Source: Verrucomicrobiota bacterium
GTDB taxonomy: Bacteria > Verrucomicrobiota > Verrucomicrobiia > Verrucomicrobiales > V1-33
Assembly (NCBI GenBank): GCA_003402705.1
Contig: QQNF01000003.1
Span: 1 to 64,000 of the forward strand
DNA length: 64,000 nucleotides
Reading direction: 5' to 3'
Shown here: positions 1-9,710 of the stretch, piece by piece
Numbering within the stretch: the first letter of the stretch is position 1
Layout: every line of letters begins with the position of its first letter
Position numbers and translations under genes: made by a program
The notes under the pieces: model-generated
Seen by the model: the letters and a program-made list of their open reading frames with translations, nothing else
What the model was told of the DNA's origin: nothing
Databases searched by the model: none

Positions 1-3000
1 GCGGTGCGTGCGAGTTTGCGCACGGCCGGGTTGCCCTCCTGGGCGATCACGACCGCGCCCGTCGGGCCGTTGGCGATACCGGATGGCTGGTTGAAATTCG
101 TCGCCGTCGCGGGATGCAGCCCGGTGGCGGGCGAGTTGAGCAAGCCTGCCGCACCGGAGCCTGCCACGGTGGTCGTTTCTCCATCCAGATCAACGCGGCG
201 GATGCGATGATTGCCGTGATCCGTGACGAAGACCGAGCCGTCCGTCGCGACGGCAACGCCGGTGGGCGATGCGAACTGCGCGCTTACTCCCGTATCGTCG
301 AAATATCCTGCGCTGCTGCCAGCGAGAGTGGTCACTGTGCCGCCGACAATCTGGCGGATGCGGTGGTTACCGGTGTCGGCGACCACAATGCTGGTGGCAG
401 TGGCAGCCACGCCGCGCGGCGAATTGAACTGCGCCGGTCCGGTCGCAGTCTCGGTGATGCCCGCGATGCCGGTGCCAGCGACGGTCGAGACGACGCCCGT
501 GGCGATGACGATTTTGCGGATGCAGTGATTTCCTGAATCCGCGACGTAAAGATCGCCGCCGAGGACCGCGAGGCCCGCTGGGAAAAGGAAGCGCGCCGTG
601 CCCGCAGCGCCGTTCGCCAACCCCGAAAGGCCCGAACCCGCGAAGGTTGTCACCACACCGCCGGAGGTAATTTTGCGGATGACGTGGTTATACTCGTCGG
701 CAACGTAAATGTTCCCCGAGCCGTCTGCGGCGACGCCGGCGGGATGATCGAATTTCGCAGCCGCGCCCGTGGCATTGGTGAAGCCAGCCGTCGAACCGGC
801 GAACGTCTCCACGACTCCCGTGCCCGATATTCTGCGGATGCGATGATTGAGACGGTCGGCGACGAAGGTGTCGGTGCCGGAGAACGCGACTCCCTGCGGC
901 GAGCTGAATTGCGCGCTCGCGCCGCTGGCGTTCAGTGCGCCAGTCACGCCAGAGCCGGCGACCGTCGTGACCGTGTAGGGCCCTAGCAGTGCTGGGTCGG
1001 TCGAATACTGGAACCTCACCGTGGTCGCGCTGCCCTTCGGATCAATCGTCGCGTTCAGCCGCGCCGTTGTGCGCGTGAGGTTGGTCGCGGGTTCGGTCAC
1101 GACTTTGGTGAGAGGGAAGGTGAAGCTGAGGATTTCGCCCGTAGCCGTGCCGCGCCCGTTACCCGCGATGGCGCGGAAATAATAGGTCGCACCTTGCGCG
1201 GGGACGACGGGGAATACCGCCGAAGCCGTGACCGCCGAGTTCCCGTTGACCAGGCCGCCGGACACTGTCGCCGCGCCGGCCAATGCCGGGTCGGTCGAGT
1301 ATTCAAATGTCACGTTGGCCGGGTTGCCGTTCGGGTTCACGCTCGCGTTGAGCCGCGCGGAAGTCGGTGTGATTTGGTCGGCGGCGAGAGTCGTCACCGA
1401 TGCAAACGGGACCAGCGCGAAGCTCTGGCCGAGGATCTGCCGGCTGTCGAAGTCGTCGTTAACCGCGTGCCAGCGGAAATAGTAGGGAATGCTAGGGTCC
1501 AGTCCGAGTTCCGCCGCATCGAGTACGGCGCTGAATCCCGTTCCAAAGGAATTCACCGTGCCGGCAACCGCCTGCACGGTGATCGGGTGAATCACGATGC
1601 GGCGGAGGAGATGATTATCCGTGTCGGCGAGGATCAAATTTCCGTCCACCGGGGAGACGGCGAGGCCCGTGGGGAATCTGAACGTTGCCACGGTCGAGTT
1701 GCCGGTTTGCGCTCCCGGATTTCCCGTGCCTGCGGCGGTTGTCACATCGCCAATGGCATCAATTTTCCGGATGGCGTGGTTGTTTTGATCGGTGACGAAG
1801 CAATTGCCTTCGTCGTCCATTGCCACCGCCACCGGCATGTTGAATCGCGCGGCCGTTCCGTTGCCGTTCTCGAAACCAGCGGTGGCACCGCCTGCGAAGG
1901 TACTCACCAGCCCGCCCGTCCCTGCCTCGATCTTGCGGATGCGGTTGTTGTCACGGTCGGCCACGAACACGTCGCCGTATTCGTCCACTGCCACGCCGTA
2001 GGGGAAATTGAATTTCGCCGTGGTTTTTGCCCCCTCGAGGATGCCACTGGTCGAACCGGCATATGTGCTTACCAGCCCCCCGGGGGTGATCAACCGGATG
2101 CGGTGGTTGACGGAATCCGCCACATAGATATTGCCGGTGCTGTCCACGGCCAAGCCGTGCGGGTGATTGAAACGCGCCACGGCTCCCGCGCCTTCGACCC
2201 GCCCGGAGAAACCAGTGCCCGCAATCGTCGTCACCGTCCAGGGCAACCCACTCACCGCGGGGCGCGTGAGTTTGCGGATCCGGTGGTTCAAGGTGTCGGC
2301 GACATAGACATTGTCGTCGTGCGGCCCGGCCGCGATGCCCGCCGGAAAGGCGAATTTGGCAACGTCTCCCGGTCCGTTGGCGAAGCCGTAGGTCGTCCCG
2401 GCGATGGTGCTCACCGTGCCGTCCGGCGTGATCATGCGGATGCGATTGTTGCCGGTGTCGGCGACAAACGTGTTGCCCAACGAATCCTGAGCGACACCCG
2501 CGGGATAACTGAACCCAGCGGACACCCCAAGGGCATCCGTCGTGCCGACCGCACCCGTCCCCGCCAACGTACTGGCGACCGCGAGGAAATTCGGGTCGGT
2601 GGAAATTTCAAACTCCACCCCAAAGCCGGACAATGCCGAGGCGGGGACGTTCGCATAAACGGTCAGGCCGTCCGCGTTGAACATTTTCGTGCCAGTTTCA
2701 TAAGCGCCAATGTCCATCCCGCCCGCGAGGACGCGCGTGTAGCCACGCTGGTCGGTGATCGGCGTGCGGACCGAGACGACGCCGGCATCAATCGCCGGGC
2801 TGTTGCCCAGGAACGCCATCGTCTGCGTCGGGCCGCCGTTGTTGGCCAACGGGCCAAGCAAGGGATTGAGCGGGGCCGCGCTGGTGCCGACGAAATCACC
2901 GTTCGCGTTCGGCGAGCCGGCGGCAAACGCGGCGGTCACGCCCGAGTTGCTGCCGATGAAATTGCCGCCGACGGTGGTGAACGTGTTGGCTGCGGACTGC

Positions 3001-6000
3001 GAGAGATCGGGCTCAGAAGACGTGGCGGTATTGCCGGCAATAATCGTGTTTTCCAGGTGGACGGAGCCATTCTGCGTGCGGATGCCGCCGCCGGAGGTGC
3101 CCGTGTTGTTGGCCAACGTGGAGTTCAACAGAGTGATCGCTGCAAAATTGAAAATGCCACCGCCCAAGCCCGTCGCTGTGTTCCCGGATACCGTCGAATT
3201 TCTGAGGACAAGAGAAGCGCCCTCGTTATCAATGCCGCCGCCAATGTCTCCCGACTGGTTCCCGCTCACGGTGGATTGGATCAGCGTCGCGTCGCCGAAA
3301 CTAAAGAGTGCTCCGCCCCGGCCCGTGGCGACGCACCCGGAAATAGTGCTGTTCACCAACGTCAGCTTGCCGATGCTGTAGATTCCGCCTCCGTGCGAAG
3401 TCGAATTGCCCGCATTCACCTTCACCCGATACAGCGCGACGTTGCTGGTGGGCTGGTTATTGTTGAAAACGCGGGAGGAGTTGTTGCCACTGACCGTCAC
3501 ACCGCGCGGAATGAAGAGGGAACCCGGTCGAATCGGATCCGGCTCGCTTCCCACATTACCGTCCAAGGTGACGAGGCTCGACGATGCGTCCACGAAGATC
3601 GTCCGGCCGGGATTCACGACGATCTCTCCGCTCGTCAGCGTGATGACGCTGCTGGCCGATGGGAGCTTGAACAGAATCCGCGCGCCGGGCGCGGTGGCGA
3701 TACTGAAGGCATCGCGAAGTGTGCCAGCGCCACTGTTACCTGAGTCCGTGACCAGCGTGACCGGGCCGGCCTCGACCGCGCCGATGTCCGCGATGGCGGA
3801 GCCCGCGCCGTTGGGAGTCTTGCCGTCCACCACGCGCGGGAATCCACGCTGGTCGGTGGGTAAGGTCGAGGTGGTCGCGCCGCCGGTCGGATTGATCGCG
3901 AGGCTGCCGACGAGCGGCGGCATCGTGTGCGTGAGGCCGCCGTAGTTGGCGAGCGGAGCGAGTTGCGGATCAATCGGCTCCAGCGGGTAGCCCACATAGT
4001 TTCCATCGCTATTCGGCAGGCCTTCGGCGAGTGAGCCGCTGCCATAGTTGCCCGAGTTGTTCCCTATCAGGCAGCGGGTGGTCGTCAGCGTGCTGCCGGC
4101 ACCGCCAAGATCGGGATCGGCGGTGCCGAAGTTCGCGGCGACGATGGAGCGGCTGAGCGTGGCGGTGCCGCCGCCCAAAACGAGACCGCCACTGCCGCCC
4201 GTGCCGATGTTTTCCGTCACGGTGCAATGAGTCAGCGAAAGCGCACCCTCAGAGTTGAAGATGCCGCCGCCGAAAACAGCGGTGTTTCCGGCAATGGTGC
4301 AGTTTCTCAACAGGCAGTTGGCCCCAGCACCGCTCACTACGAGCCCGGCGCCGCCAATGGCGGTGTTCCCGAAAATCGTGCACCGGTCGAGCGTGAGATT
4401 GGCTGCTGACCGAATACCGCCGCCCAACGAGTCTCCGGCGTTGCCGCCGGTGATCATGAGGTTCGTCATTTTGACAGTTCCCGCCGTGTGGTCGATCACG
4501 CGCGAAGTGCCACCGCCGGAGATCGTGAGCGGGGAGGTCAGCGCGGTGGCATCAATGTTGAGGTTTTTGTTGATGATCAGCGGCATCCCGCCGAGCGGGA
4601 TGGTTTTGCCGCCGAGCGACGGGTTGAAGGTGATGAGGCCATTCGCCGTGGCATCGAGAATCTGCTGGCGCAGCGAACCCGCACCGCTGGCGAGCGCATT
4701 GGTGACGATGAACGGCGCGCGCAGCGTCACGTCGTTGCCGTCGCCGCCCACGTAGCTGATCACCAGCCCGACGCCGTTGAATGTGATCGTGCCCGCTTCG
4801 GGCAGCCCGGCGAAGGTGCCGGAGACCGCAGCAGCACCGGTGTTGTTGATGATGACGAATTCCTGGCTTTGCGTCGGGACGAAGCTGCCCGTGAGCGCCA
4901 GCGTGGCACCGCCGAGCGCGACGGTGCCGTTGGCTTTCACCTGATCGTATTGGCTGCCAAGGGTGGTGCCGGTGATGTCGAGCTGCAACGTCGCGCCGCT
5001 CTGGAACCTGGTGCTTCCGTTCACCGTGAAAATGCCCGCGCCCTCAATGCCGGGCGACAGTTTGCCGCCGAATCCCACGACCAATTCATTGCGCACCGAG
5101 CCGACAGTGCCTGTGGCGTTGCCGCCGGCCAGGGTCCCGGTAGTCGCAACGACAACTGCTCCAGTGCCCGTGGCGCTCGCGCCCGCGGCGATCGGCTCGT
5201 TAACCACGAGCGTGCCCGCGTCGATGTTCGTGCCACCCGTGTAGGTGTTGGCACCGCCCAGGGTCAGCGTGCCGACACCCCGTTTGCGGAGAAAGCTGTT
5301 GCCGCTGAGAATACCCGAATAAGTGGTGGACGCGTTGTTTGCCCCGACACGGACCTCCATGGATCCGCCCGGGTTACCCTCCAGCACAAGGTTTCCTGAT
5401 CCCTCGAGCCCGCCGATGTTGAAGAGTCCGATGCCGGTGTTGAACCGCACCACATTGTTTGCATTGGGACGGAGCGTGCTGTTTTGGAGGGCATTCGGGT
5501 GCCCTAGCCGGAGGATGCCGCCGTTGACCGTCGTCCTGCCGTTGTACAAGTTGAAATTGCCGAGCGTCAGCGTTCCGCCTCCAAACTTGTTCAGTCCCGC
5601 CACCGCAGCGCCGGAACCGCTGGCCGAGATGGTCCCGGTGAACGTGCTGCTGGATGGATCCGCGCCAACGATCAGGCCGCCTCCTTGCAAGCTCACGTTC
5701 CCCGAGCCGCTCAGAGAACCGACCACAAGATCCGACGTGACCGAGAGGCCATTGGCCATGCTTGAATCAATGTCCTCCATCGTCGTGTTGCCCGGCCCGC
5801 TGATCTGCGCGTTCATGCCGTAGAGACCGATACCCTGATAGAAAGCCACGGCGATGGTGTGCGCACCGGCACTGAGGGAGATGCTGCCGGTGCGGGTGGT
5901 TACACCCTGGAAGGAGTTGTTGTTCACCACGGGAACACCATCAATCCAGAGCATGCTGCCGTCATCGGACGAGGTATTGAAGGTGTAGGTGCCGGGATTG

Positions 6001-8441
6001 GTGACGTTGAGAATGCCGGAGTAGTAGCTCTCCATGTTGGAGGCACCACTGTTGTAAGGTGCGGGGAAGCCCTGACCGCTCGTGCCGAAGTTGAGCGTTG
6101 GGGCGTTGGTGAGGAGTGCTGGGGTGAGCGGACCCAGATGTGCGCCGAGTAGATCGAGCGAGGCGAAATTCGCACTCAGAGGCAGTTGGTTGTAATAGAT
6201 CCCCGCCAGCCCGGCGACGCCGCCCACGTTCAACGTGCCGGAGGCTCCGACATTCACCCCGCCGCTGCCGAGGCCGCTGCCCGCCGTGGTGATCGCACCG
6301 CCGTTGATCGTGGTGCCTGCGGTGTAGGAATTGTCTCCGGCGAGCGTGAGTGTGCCGGTGCCGGTTTTGGTGAGCGAACCGCCCGCGCCCGAAATCCGCC
6401 CGGTGAAGGTCGTGGATTCGGCGGAACCGACCGTCATCGCGCCGCTGGTGAGATTCACCTGGTGGCCGGTCGTGCTCCCCGGCGCAGCATCAGCGAGATT
6501 GGTGACCTCCTGGCTGACACCGGTGAGATCGAGCGTGGTGCCGGAACTCAAGGTCACGGGCATGGCGCTGCGTGTCGGGGTCGAGGTGAAGGTAAAGTTG
6601 GTGATCGTCTGCGTCGCCACCTCGCCGCCGGTGCCGCCGGTGAAACCAATGAACGCCGTGCTGCCGCCGAGCACCGTCGCGAGGTTGCCGACCTCGTAGG
6701 TGGTGGTATAAACATTGGACGTGTTGGTTTCCGTCAGGGTCAGGCTGACGATGTTCGTCCCGTCGTAGCTAAGGCTCACCTGAATCGGATTGCCGCTGGA
6801 CGGAACCACGGTTCCGGAAGCGTAGGGACGCCCGGTCGCCCCGTTCGTCGAGTATCGGGCACCTATGCCTTCGACTTTATAGATGTTGATCGCGACGGCT
6901 GCGCTCGGCGCGATCGGGCTTGCTGCGCCGCCGTAGCCCAGGGCTCCGCCTGCTGCGCCTAGCGCCGTGGGGCCGCGGGGATCGTTATGCAGGACAAACG
7001 TGATGCCGTCGGCGCCTTTGTCCCCACTGGCCGTGTAGGTGAAGCTCGCGGTGAACCCGCTGGTGGATACCTTCGCATTGAGAAACGCACTGCGGGCCTG
7101 GTTGGGAGCGTTGGTCGTGAGAGTCAGTACATTCTCCACAGCCGAAGCACCGCCATTGAGCGTCCAGCCGTTTCCATTGAACCCGAAGCCGCTGGTGGTC
7201 GCGTTCTGAATCCGCAGGGTGCCGGCGGCGACCGCCACACCGCCGGTGCCCGTGTTCGCACCGCTGAGCGTGAGCATGCCCGCGCCGGTCTTCGTCAAGA
7301 TGCCAGTGCCAGTGACTGTCCCTCCGAAGCTCAAATCTCTGCCGTTCGTGTCAACCGTTCCGTTGACGCCCACCGCAACACCGCGCGTGGCCGGGGATTG
7401 GATTGCCCCGGTCGCCCGCAATGTCCCGCCATCGAGGATCAGCGTGTTGGTGGCGCTGCCGTTTCCGAGCGCGTTGCTCGAATTTACTTGTAGGATGCCT
7501 GCCTTGACGGTTGTTGCACCGGAGTAGGTGTTGTTGCCGGTGAGTCTGACCTGACCAGTCCCGGACTTGATCAGATTACCGCCGCTGATGATGCCGCCGA
7601 GCACCGCACCCGCGCTGTTGTTCACGTTCAATGTGTCGGCCGTGCCCAAATTCAGGTTCGATGTCATCGACAACGGTCCCGCGCCGCCCGCCACTGTGAT
7701 CCCAGTGCCCGGGCCGCCTCCGAGAGTGAGCACGTTGCCTCCGATGGCCACCGCCGCTGGGTCCGAAATCGTCAGGCCGTTAATCATGAAATTCTGACCG
7801 AGTGTCGTCGTTCTGTTGGCCGAGCCGGAGGCGGAAAACTCCACATGCATCGGCGCATCCGGGATCGCCGTAGCAAGCGTGCCCGCCGCATCGAGCGTCC
7901 AATTCGCGGCGTTCCACAGGTCATTCGTGTTTCCCTTCCAGAAAACCCGGTCGCTGAAGACGAAGTTTGATACCGTCGTCGTGGATGCGCCGAAGGTGTT
8001 GTCTTTCGTTCGCGCGCGGAAACCCATCTGCTGCCCGTAGAGGATCGAGAAACCGGATGTGCCGACCTGCGCCAAGAGCTCATCACTCGTCAGCTGGACG
8101 AAGGCTCCATTGGCCACGTAGCCAAAGGGATCAAACTCTCCTTTCAGATCGTTAGTGGTGAAATCCCACGCGAACGCCACGCGCCCGTTCGTCGGCGCAA
8201 GACGCGACCACGTCGTCGCGCCTGGACTATTCGAGCCAGAGTTCCCCGACGTGAGCGAGATGGATGTCGGAGCACCCGACGTGTCCACCGAGCCATCTGC
8301 GTTCTCGTTGTCCAGCGTCCAGTTGCCCGGCGCAAACAGCCCGGAGAATTGCGCCGCGGCCTCGTTCGGCATCAGCGGGAGCAGGCAGGCGGCGAGCGTG
8401 CCCAAGGCGCGGCGACCGGTAATTGAAGTCAATATTTTCAT
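1..8441 (-). CDS. Giant exported multidomain PATR/lectin/PA14/NHL protein, C-terminus beyond left edge
   Basis: One uninterrupted frame of 2813 codons runs from ATG at 8441 off the left end, so the C-terminus is missing. It starts with a signal peptide ending near NEAAA-QF. Then follow autotransporter-associated beta-strand repeats (about residues 150-420 and 620-1200, units like GTLTLSGANTYTGGT), a legume-lectin-like stretch (about 420-570, ADGITFVLHNDPRG), a PA14-like domain (about 735-885, SSDDGSMLWIDG), beta-helix repeats with choice-of-anchor Q signatures (about 1215-1915, DQRGF..DIGAVE), an NHL block (about 1950-2290), two fibronectin-III-like modules (about 2310-2480) and a second NHL block to the edge (VADxxNHRIRxI). 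It is probably a cell-surface or secreted glycan-binding/adhesion protein; no catalytic motif was seen. The ATG overlaps the stop of the upstream ORF (ATGA), implying translational coupling. Frame and domain classes are clear; function is inferred. Confidence 0.85.
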   Translation of the reverse strand, partial: MKILTSITGRRALGTLAACLLPLMPNEAAAQFSGLFAPGNWTLDNENADGSVDTSGAPTSISLTSGNSGSNSPGATTWSRLAPTNGRVAFAWDFTTNDLKGEFDPFGYVANGAFVQLTSDELLAQVGTSGFSILYGQQMGFRARTKDNTFGASTTTVSNFVFSDRVFWKGNTNDLWNAANWTLDAAGTLATAIPDAPMHVEFSASGSANRTTTLGQNFMINGLTISDPAAVAIGGNVLTLGGGPGTGITVAGGAGPLSMTSNLNLGTADTLNVNNSAGAVLGGIISGGNLIKSGTGQVRLTGNNTYSGATTVKAGILQVNSSNALGNGSATNTLILDGGTLRATGAIQSPATRGVAVGVNGTVDTNGRDLSFGGTVTGTGILTKTGAGMLTLSGANTGTGGVAVAAGTLRIQNATTSGFGFNGNGWTLNGGASAVENVLTLTTNAPNQARSAFLNAKVSTSGFTASFTYTASGDKGADGITFVLHNDPRGPTALGAAGGALGYGGAASPIAPSAAVAINIYKVEGIGARYSTNGATGRPYASGTVVPSSGNPIQVSLSYDGTNIVSLTLTETNTSNVYTTTYEVGNLATVLGGSTAFIGFTGGTGGEVATQTITNFTFTSTPTRSAMPVTLSSGTTLDLTGVSQEVTNLADAAPGSTTGHQVNLTSGAMTVGSAESTTFTGRISGAGGSLTKTGTGTLTLAGDNSYTAGTTINGGAITTAGSGLGSGGVNVGASGTLNVGGVAGLAGIYYNQLPLSANFASLDLLGAHLGPLTPALLTNAPTLNFGTSGQGFPAPYNSGASNMESYYSGILNVTNPGTYTFNTSSDDGSMLWIDGVPVVNNNSFQGVTTRTGSISLSAGAHTIAVAFYQGIGLYGMNAQISGPGNTTMEDIDSSMANGLSVTSDLVVGSLSGSGNVSLQGGGLIVGADPSSSTFTGTISASGSGAAVAGLNKFGGGTLTLGNFNLYNGRTTVNGGILRLGHPNALQNSTLRPNANNVVRFNTGIGLFNIGGLEGSGNLVLEGNPGGSMEVRVGANNASTTYSGILSGNSFLRKRGVGTLTLGGANTYTGGTNIDAGTLVVNEPIAAGASATGTGAVVVATTGTLAGGNATGTVGSVRNELVVGFGGKLSPGIEGAGIFTVNGSTRFQSGATLQLDITGTTLGSQYDQVKANGTVALGGATLALTGSFVPTQSQEFVIINNTGAAAVSGTFAGLPEAGTITFNGVGLVISYVGGDGNDVTLRAPFIVTNALASGAGSLRQQILDATANGLITFNPSLGGKTIPLGGMPLIINKNLNIDATALTSPLTISGGGTSRVIDHTAGTVKMTNLMITGGNAGDSLGGGIRSAANLTLDRCTIFGNTAIGGAGLVVSGAGANCLLRNCTIAGNTAVFGGGIFNSEGALSLTHCTVTENIGTGGSGGLVLGGGTATLSRSIVAANFGTADPDLGGAGSTLTTTRCLIGNNSGNYGSGSLAEGLPNSDGNYVGYPLEPIDPQLAPLANYGGLTHTMPPLVGSLAINPTGGATTSTLPTDQRGFPRVVDGKTPNGAGSAIADIGAVEAGPVTLVTDSGNSGAGTLRDAFSIATAPGARILFKLPSASSVITLTSGEIVVNPGRTIFVDASSSLVTLDGNVGSEPDPIRPGSLFIPRGVTVSGNNSSRVFNNNQPTSNVALYRVKVNAGNSTSHGGGIYSIGKLTLVNSTISGCVATGRGGALFSFGDATLIQSTVSGNQSGDIGGGIDNEGASLVLRNSTVSGNTATGLGGGIFNFAAITLLNSTLANNTGTSGGGIRTQNGSVHLENTIIAGNTATSSEPDLSQSAANTFTTVGGNFIGSNSGVTAAFAAGSPNANGDFVGTSAAPLNPLLGPLANNGGPTQTMAFLGNSPAIDAGVVSVRTPITDQRGYTRVLAGGMDIGAYETGTKMFNADGLTVYANVPASALSGFGVEFEISTDPNFLAVASTLAGTGAVGTTDALGVSAGFSYPAGVAQDSLGNTFVADTGNNRIRMITPDGTVSTIAGTTYGFANGPGDVAKFAFPAGIAAGPHDDNVYVADTLNHRIRKLTRPAVSGLPWTVTTIAGTGFSGRVEGAGAVARFNHPHGLAVDSTGNIYVADSVNHRIRLITPGGLVSTYAGSTSGILEGAKTTAKFNFPYGVAVDEYGDVFVADRDNNRIRKIEAGTGGLVSTFAGGATAGFENGNGTAARFNMPVAVAMDDEGNCFVTDQNNHAIRKIDAIGDVTTAAGTGNPGAQTGNSTVATFRFPTGLAVSPVDGNLILADTDNHLLRRIVIHPITVQAVAGTVNSFGTGFSAVLDAAELGLDPSIPYYFRWHAVNDDFDSRQILGQSFALVPFASVTTLAADQITPTSARLNASVNPNGNPANVTFEYSTDPALAGAATVSGGLVNGNSAVTASAVFPVVPAQGATYYFRAIAGNGRGTATGEILSFTFPLTKVVTEPATNLTRTTARLNATIDPKGSATTVRFQYSTDPALLGPYTVTTVAGSGVTGALNASGASAQFSSPQGVAFSGTDTFVADRLNHRIRRISGTGVVETFAGSTAGFTNATGAAAKFDHPAGVAADGSGNIYVADEYNHVIRKITSGGVVTTFAGSGLSGLANGAAGTARFLFPAGLAVLGGDLYVADSGNHCIRKIVIATGVVSTVAGTGIAGITETATGPAQFNSPRGVAATATSIVVADTGNHRIRQIVGGTVTTLAGSSAGYFDDTGVSAQFASPTGVAVATDGSVFVTDHGNHRIRRVDLDGETTTVAGSGAAGLLNSPATGLHPATATNFNQPSGIANGPTGAVVIAQEGNPAVRKLART

Positions 8442-8764
8442 GGCTGAGAAGGACTAGGCGTTGAAAAATGATCCGACACCGCGCGGATTTGCACGGATGG
8501 TGTGGCAAAAAGATCCTCACTGTCAATTGGGACTGCTCCGCTGCCGGAAATACCCTCAAAGCTGAAAACGGGCCCGCCCGGCTCCGCGTTGTCTTTGTCG
8601 CGGTAGCCGAAGGCACCCGGCCCGCTGGTGGCGGCGGAAACTTTCTGGGCGGAAAAAGAGGTGAGCAGTAGGCCGATCGCGAAGCCAGCCAAACTCCGGA
8701 GGGGAGGACGGAAACCATTGAGGAACCAAGTGCCGCGGCGCGGGAAGGAGGGTTGAAAAGTCAT
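8438..8764 (-). CDS. Short exported ORF, possibly a truncated beta-sandwich protein
   Basis: A 108-residue protein with a convincing signal peptide (hydrophobic core LAGFAIGLLLTSF, cleavage near VSA-AT). The mature part begins AFGYRDKDNAEPGGPVFSFE, which resembles from memory the start of beta-sandwich domains found at the N-terminus of large verrucomicrobial secreted proteins, but it stops after about 60 mature residues where a full domain would continue. Its TGA overlaps the ATG of the giant downstream gene. It could be a genuine small secreted partner, a coupling leader ORF, or the 5' relic of a gene truncated when the giant gene was joined to it. No function is assigned. Confidence 0.5.
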   Translation of the reverse strand: MTFQPSFPRRGTWFLNGFRPPLRSLAGFAIGLLLTSFSAQKVSAATSGPGAFGYRDKDNAEPGGPVFSFEGISGSGAVPIDSEDLFATPSVQIRAVSDHFSTPSPSQP

Positions 8765-9305
8765 CGGGCGTGATGGACTAGCGGAGGGATACGATGGGCG
8801 GTTTCAACTTCCAAGCGGAACGGGGTTGGTGTGAGGTAGTCCGCAGGCCAATGAAGGGACGTGACGAGACCAATCCCTGACTTTGAAAAAACACGGTCTC
8901 CTCATGATCACAGATAAAGCACAGTTGGAACTTTTGCACAACCGTGAGTACGGACCGCCAGCCACTGCCAAGGAGCTCTGCCGCACCAGGAGCACGGTCA
9001 GCCGCGAAGTGGACCACTCTCCATTCATGCCCCTATCCCCCCGCATCTTCGCATACGCCCCCTCTCCGACCCAACCCCTCCCCCACAAGCCCATTGGTCC
9101 CATCAGCCCCATGCGTCCTATCATTCCCTCCCACCCCAATCACCGCTAGGCTCCTCCAGCCCCGCCTCAGGCCCACACCGCCGCACCACATCCGTCCACT
9201 CAGGCAATTCCCCCACCGTCCACCGCTGACCGACATGCCTCTCTTCCGCCGCGTGACAAGGAAACGGCCCCCCTCCGAGTCGTGTCCTCACATCCCATGC
9301 CTGAC
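8765..9305. other. 540-bp stretch without a confident gene; short 9-bp-period repeat inside
   Basis: Short frames exist on both strands but none has a signal peptide, a recognisable domain or family-like composition. The stretch at 9091-9126 reads as a 9-bp-period degenerate repeat (CCCATTGGT, CCCATCAGC, CCCATGCGT, CCTATCATT); on the minus strand it would give Met-Gly-x triplets. A 62-codon minus frame ending at 9121 looks like natural protein in places but matches nothing I know and may be a gene relic. The part next to 8764 should hold the promoter of the 108-codon ORF and the giant gene. Confidence 0.5.
9091..9126. repeat. Degenerate 9-bp tandem repeat (about four units)
   Basis: Four successive nine-base units share CC(C/T)AT at their start and vary in the last four bases. 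In the minus-strand frame they give a collagen-like Met-Gly-x pattern. I recall similar ATGGGA-type simple repeats between genes of Planctomycetota and Verrucomicrobiota, but cannot check that here. No gene function is implied. Confidence 0.5.
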
Positions 9306-9554
9306 TCACCTGTTTTTCTCACCACCAAAAATCTTCGTATCATAAAACCACCCCCTCTCAACTTCTTCAATGCCAAACCTCGGCTTTGTTTCGTATATGA
9401 ATTCGTATCCCAAGCGATGAAGACTTATATGCCACCCCTCGGGATAAATTCGCGGACCTCGACAGTCCGCATAACCCATCAGCCCGGTAAAAAACGGTGT
9501 CGTTAAATACACCCCTGCCAGTAAAACAGTAGAAATAATCGCTGTCTTTTTCAT
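9306..9554 (-). CDS. Small exported protein of unknown function
   Basis: An 82-residue protein beginning MKKTAIISTVLLAGVYL, a signal peptide or N-terminal membrane anchor, followed by a short mature domain with one Cys (YADCRGPRIYPEG) and many aromatic residues (WHISLHRLGYEFIYETKPRF). Its base composition is visibly richer in A and T than its neighbours, unlike a chance frame in this GC-rich DNA. It stands alone, with more than 150 bases on either side before the next gene. Family not recognised. The typical N-terminus and coherent composition argue that it is real; function unknown. Confidence 0.6.
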   Translation of the reverse strand: MKKTAIISTVLLAGVYLTTPFFTGLMGYADCRGPRIYPEGWHISLHRLGYEFIYETKPRFGIEEVERGWFYDTKIFGGEKNR

Positions 9555-9710
9555 GGTGAACTTGTTTCATCTCCCAATGTCTTCGGCCTCGCGTCACCGG
9601 CTCATGCACAGTTCAGCCGCAGCACCCAACGCCTGACATTAATCACCGGATCGCCACCATTTCAACCGGCTCCTCACGCCGCGCTCACCCCACCCGCCCG
9701 CTGCTCCAGT

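Noticed and set aside
1194-3743. Long plus-strand frame (849 codons) opposite the giant gene
   Set aside because: It is antisense to an uninterrupted frame with clear repeats and domains; its Arg/Gly/His-rich composition is the usual shadow of GC-rich DNA.
8883-9149. 88-codon plus-strand frame starting MKKHGLLMITDKAQ
   Set aside because: The second half is Pro/Ser-rich repeat translation and there is no coherent domain.
9121-9309. 62-codon minus-strand frame next to the 9-bp repeat
   Set aside because: Somewhat protein-like, but no family recognised and the end runs into the repeat; not enough to call a gene.
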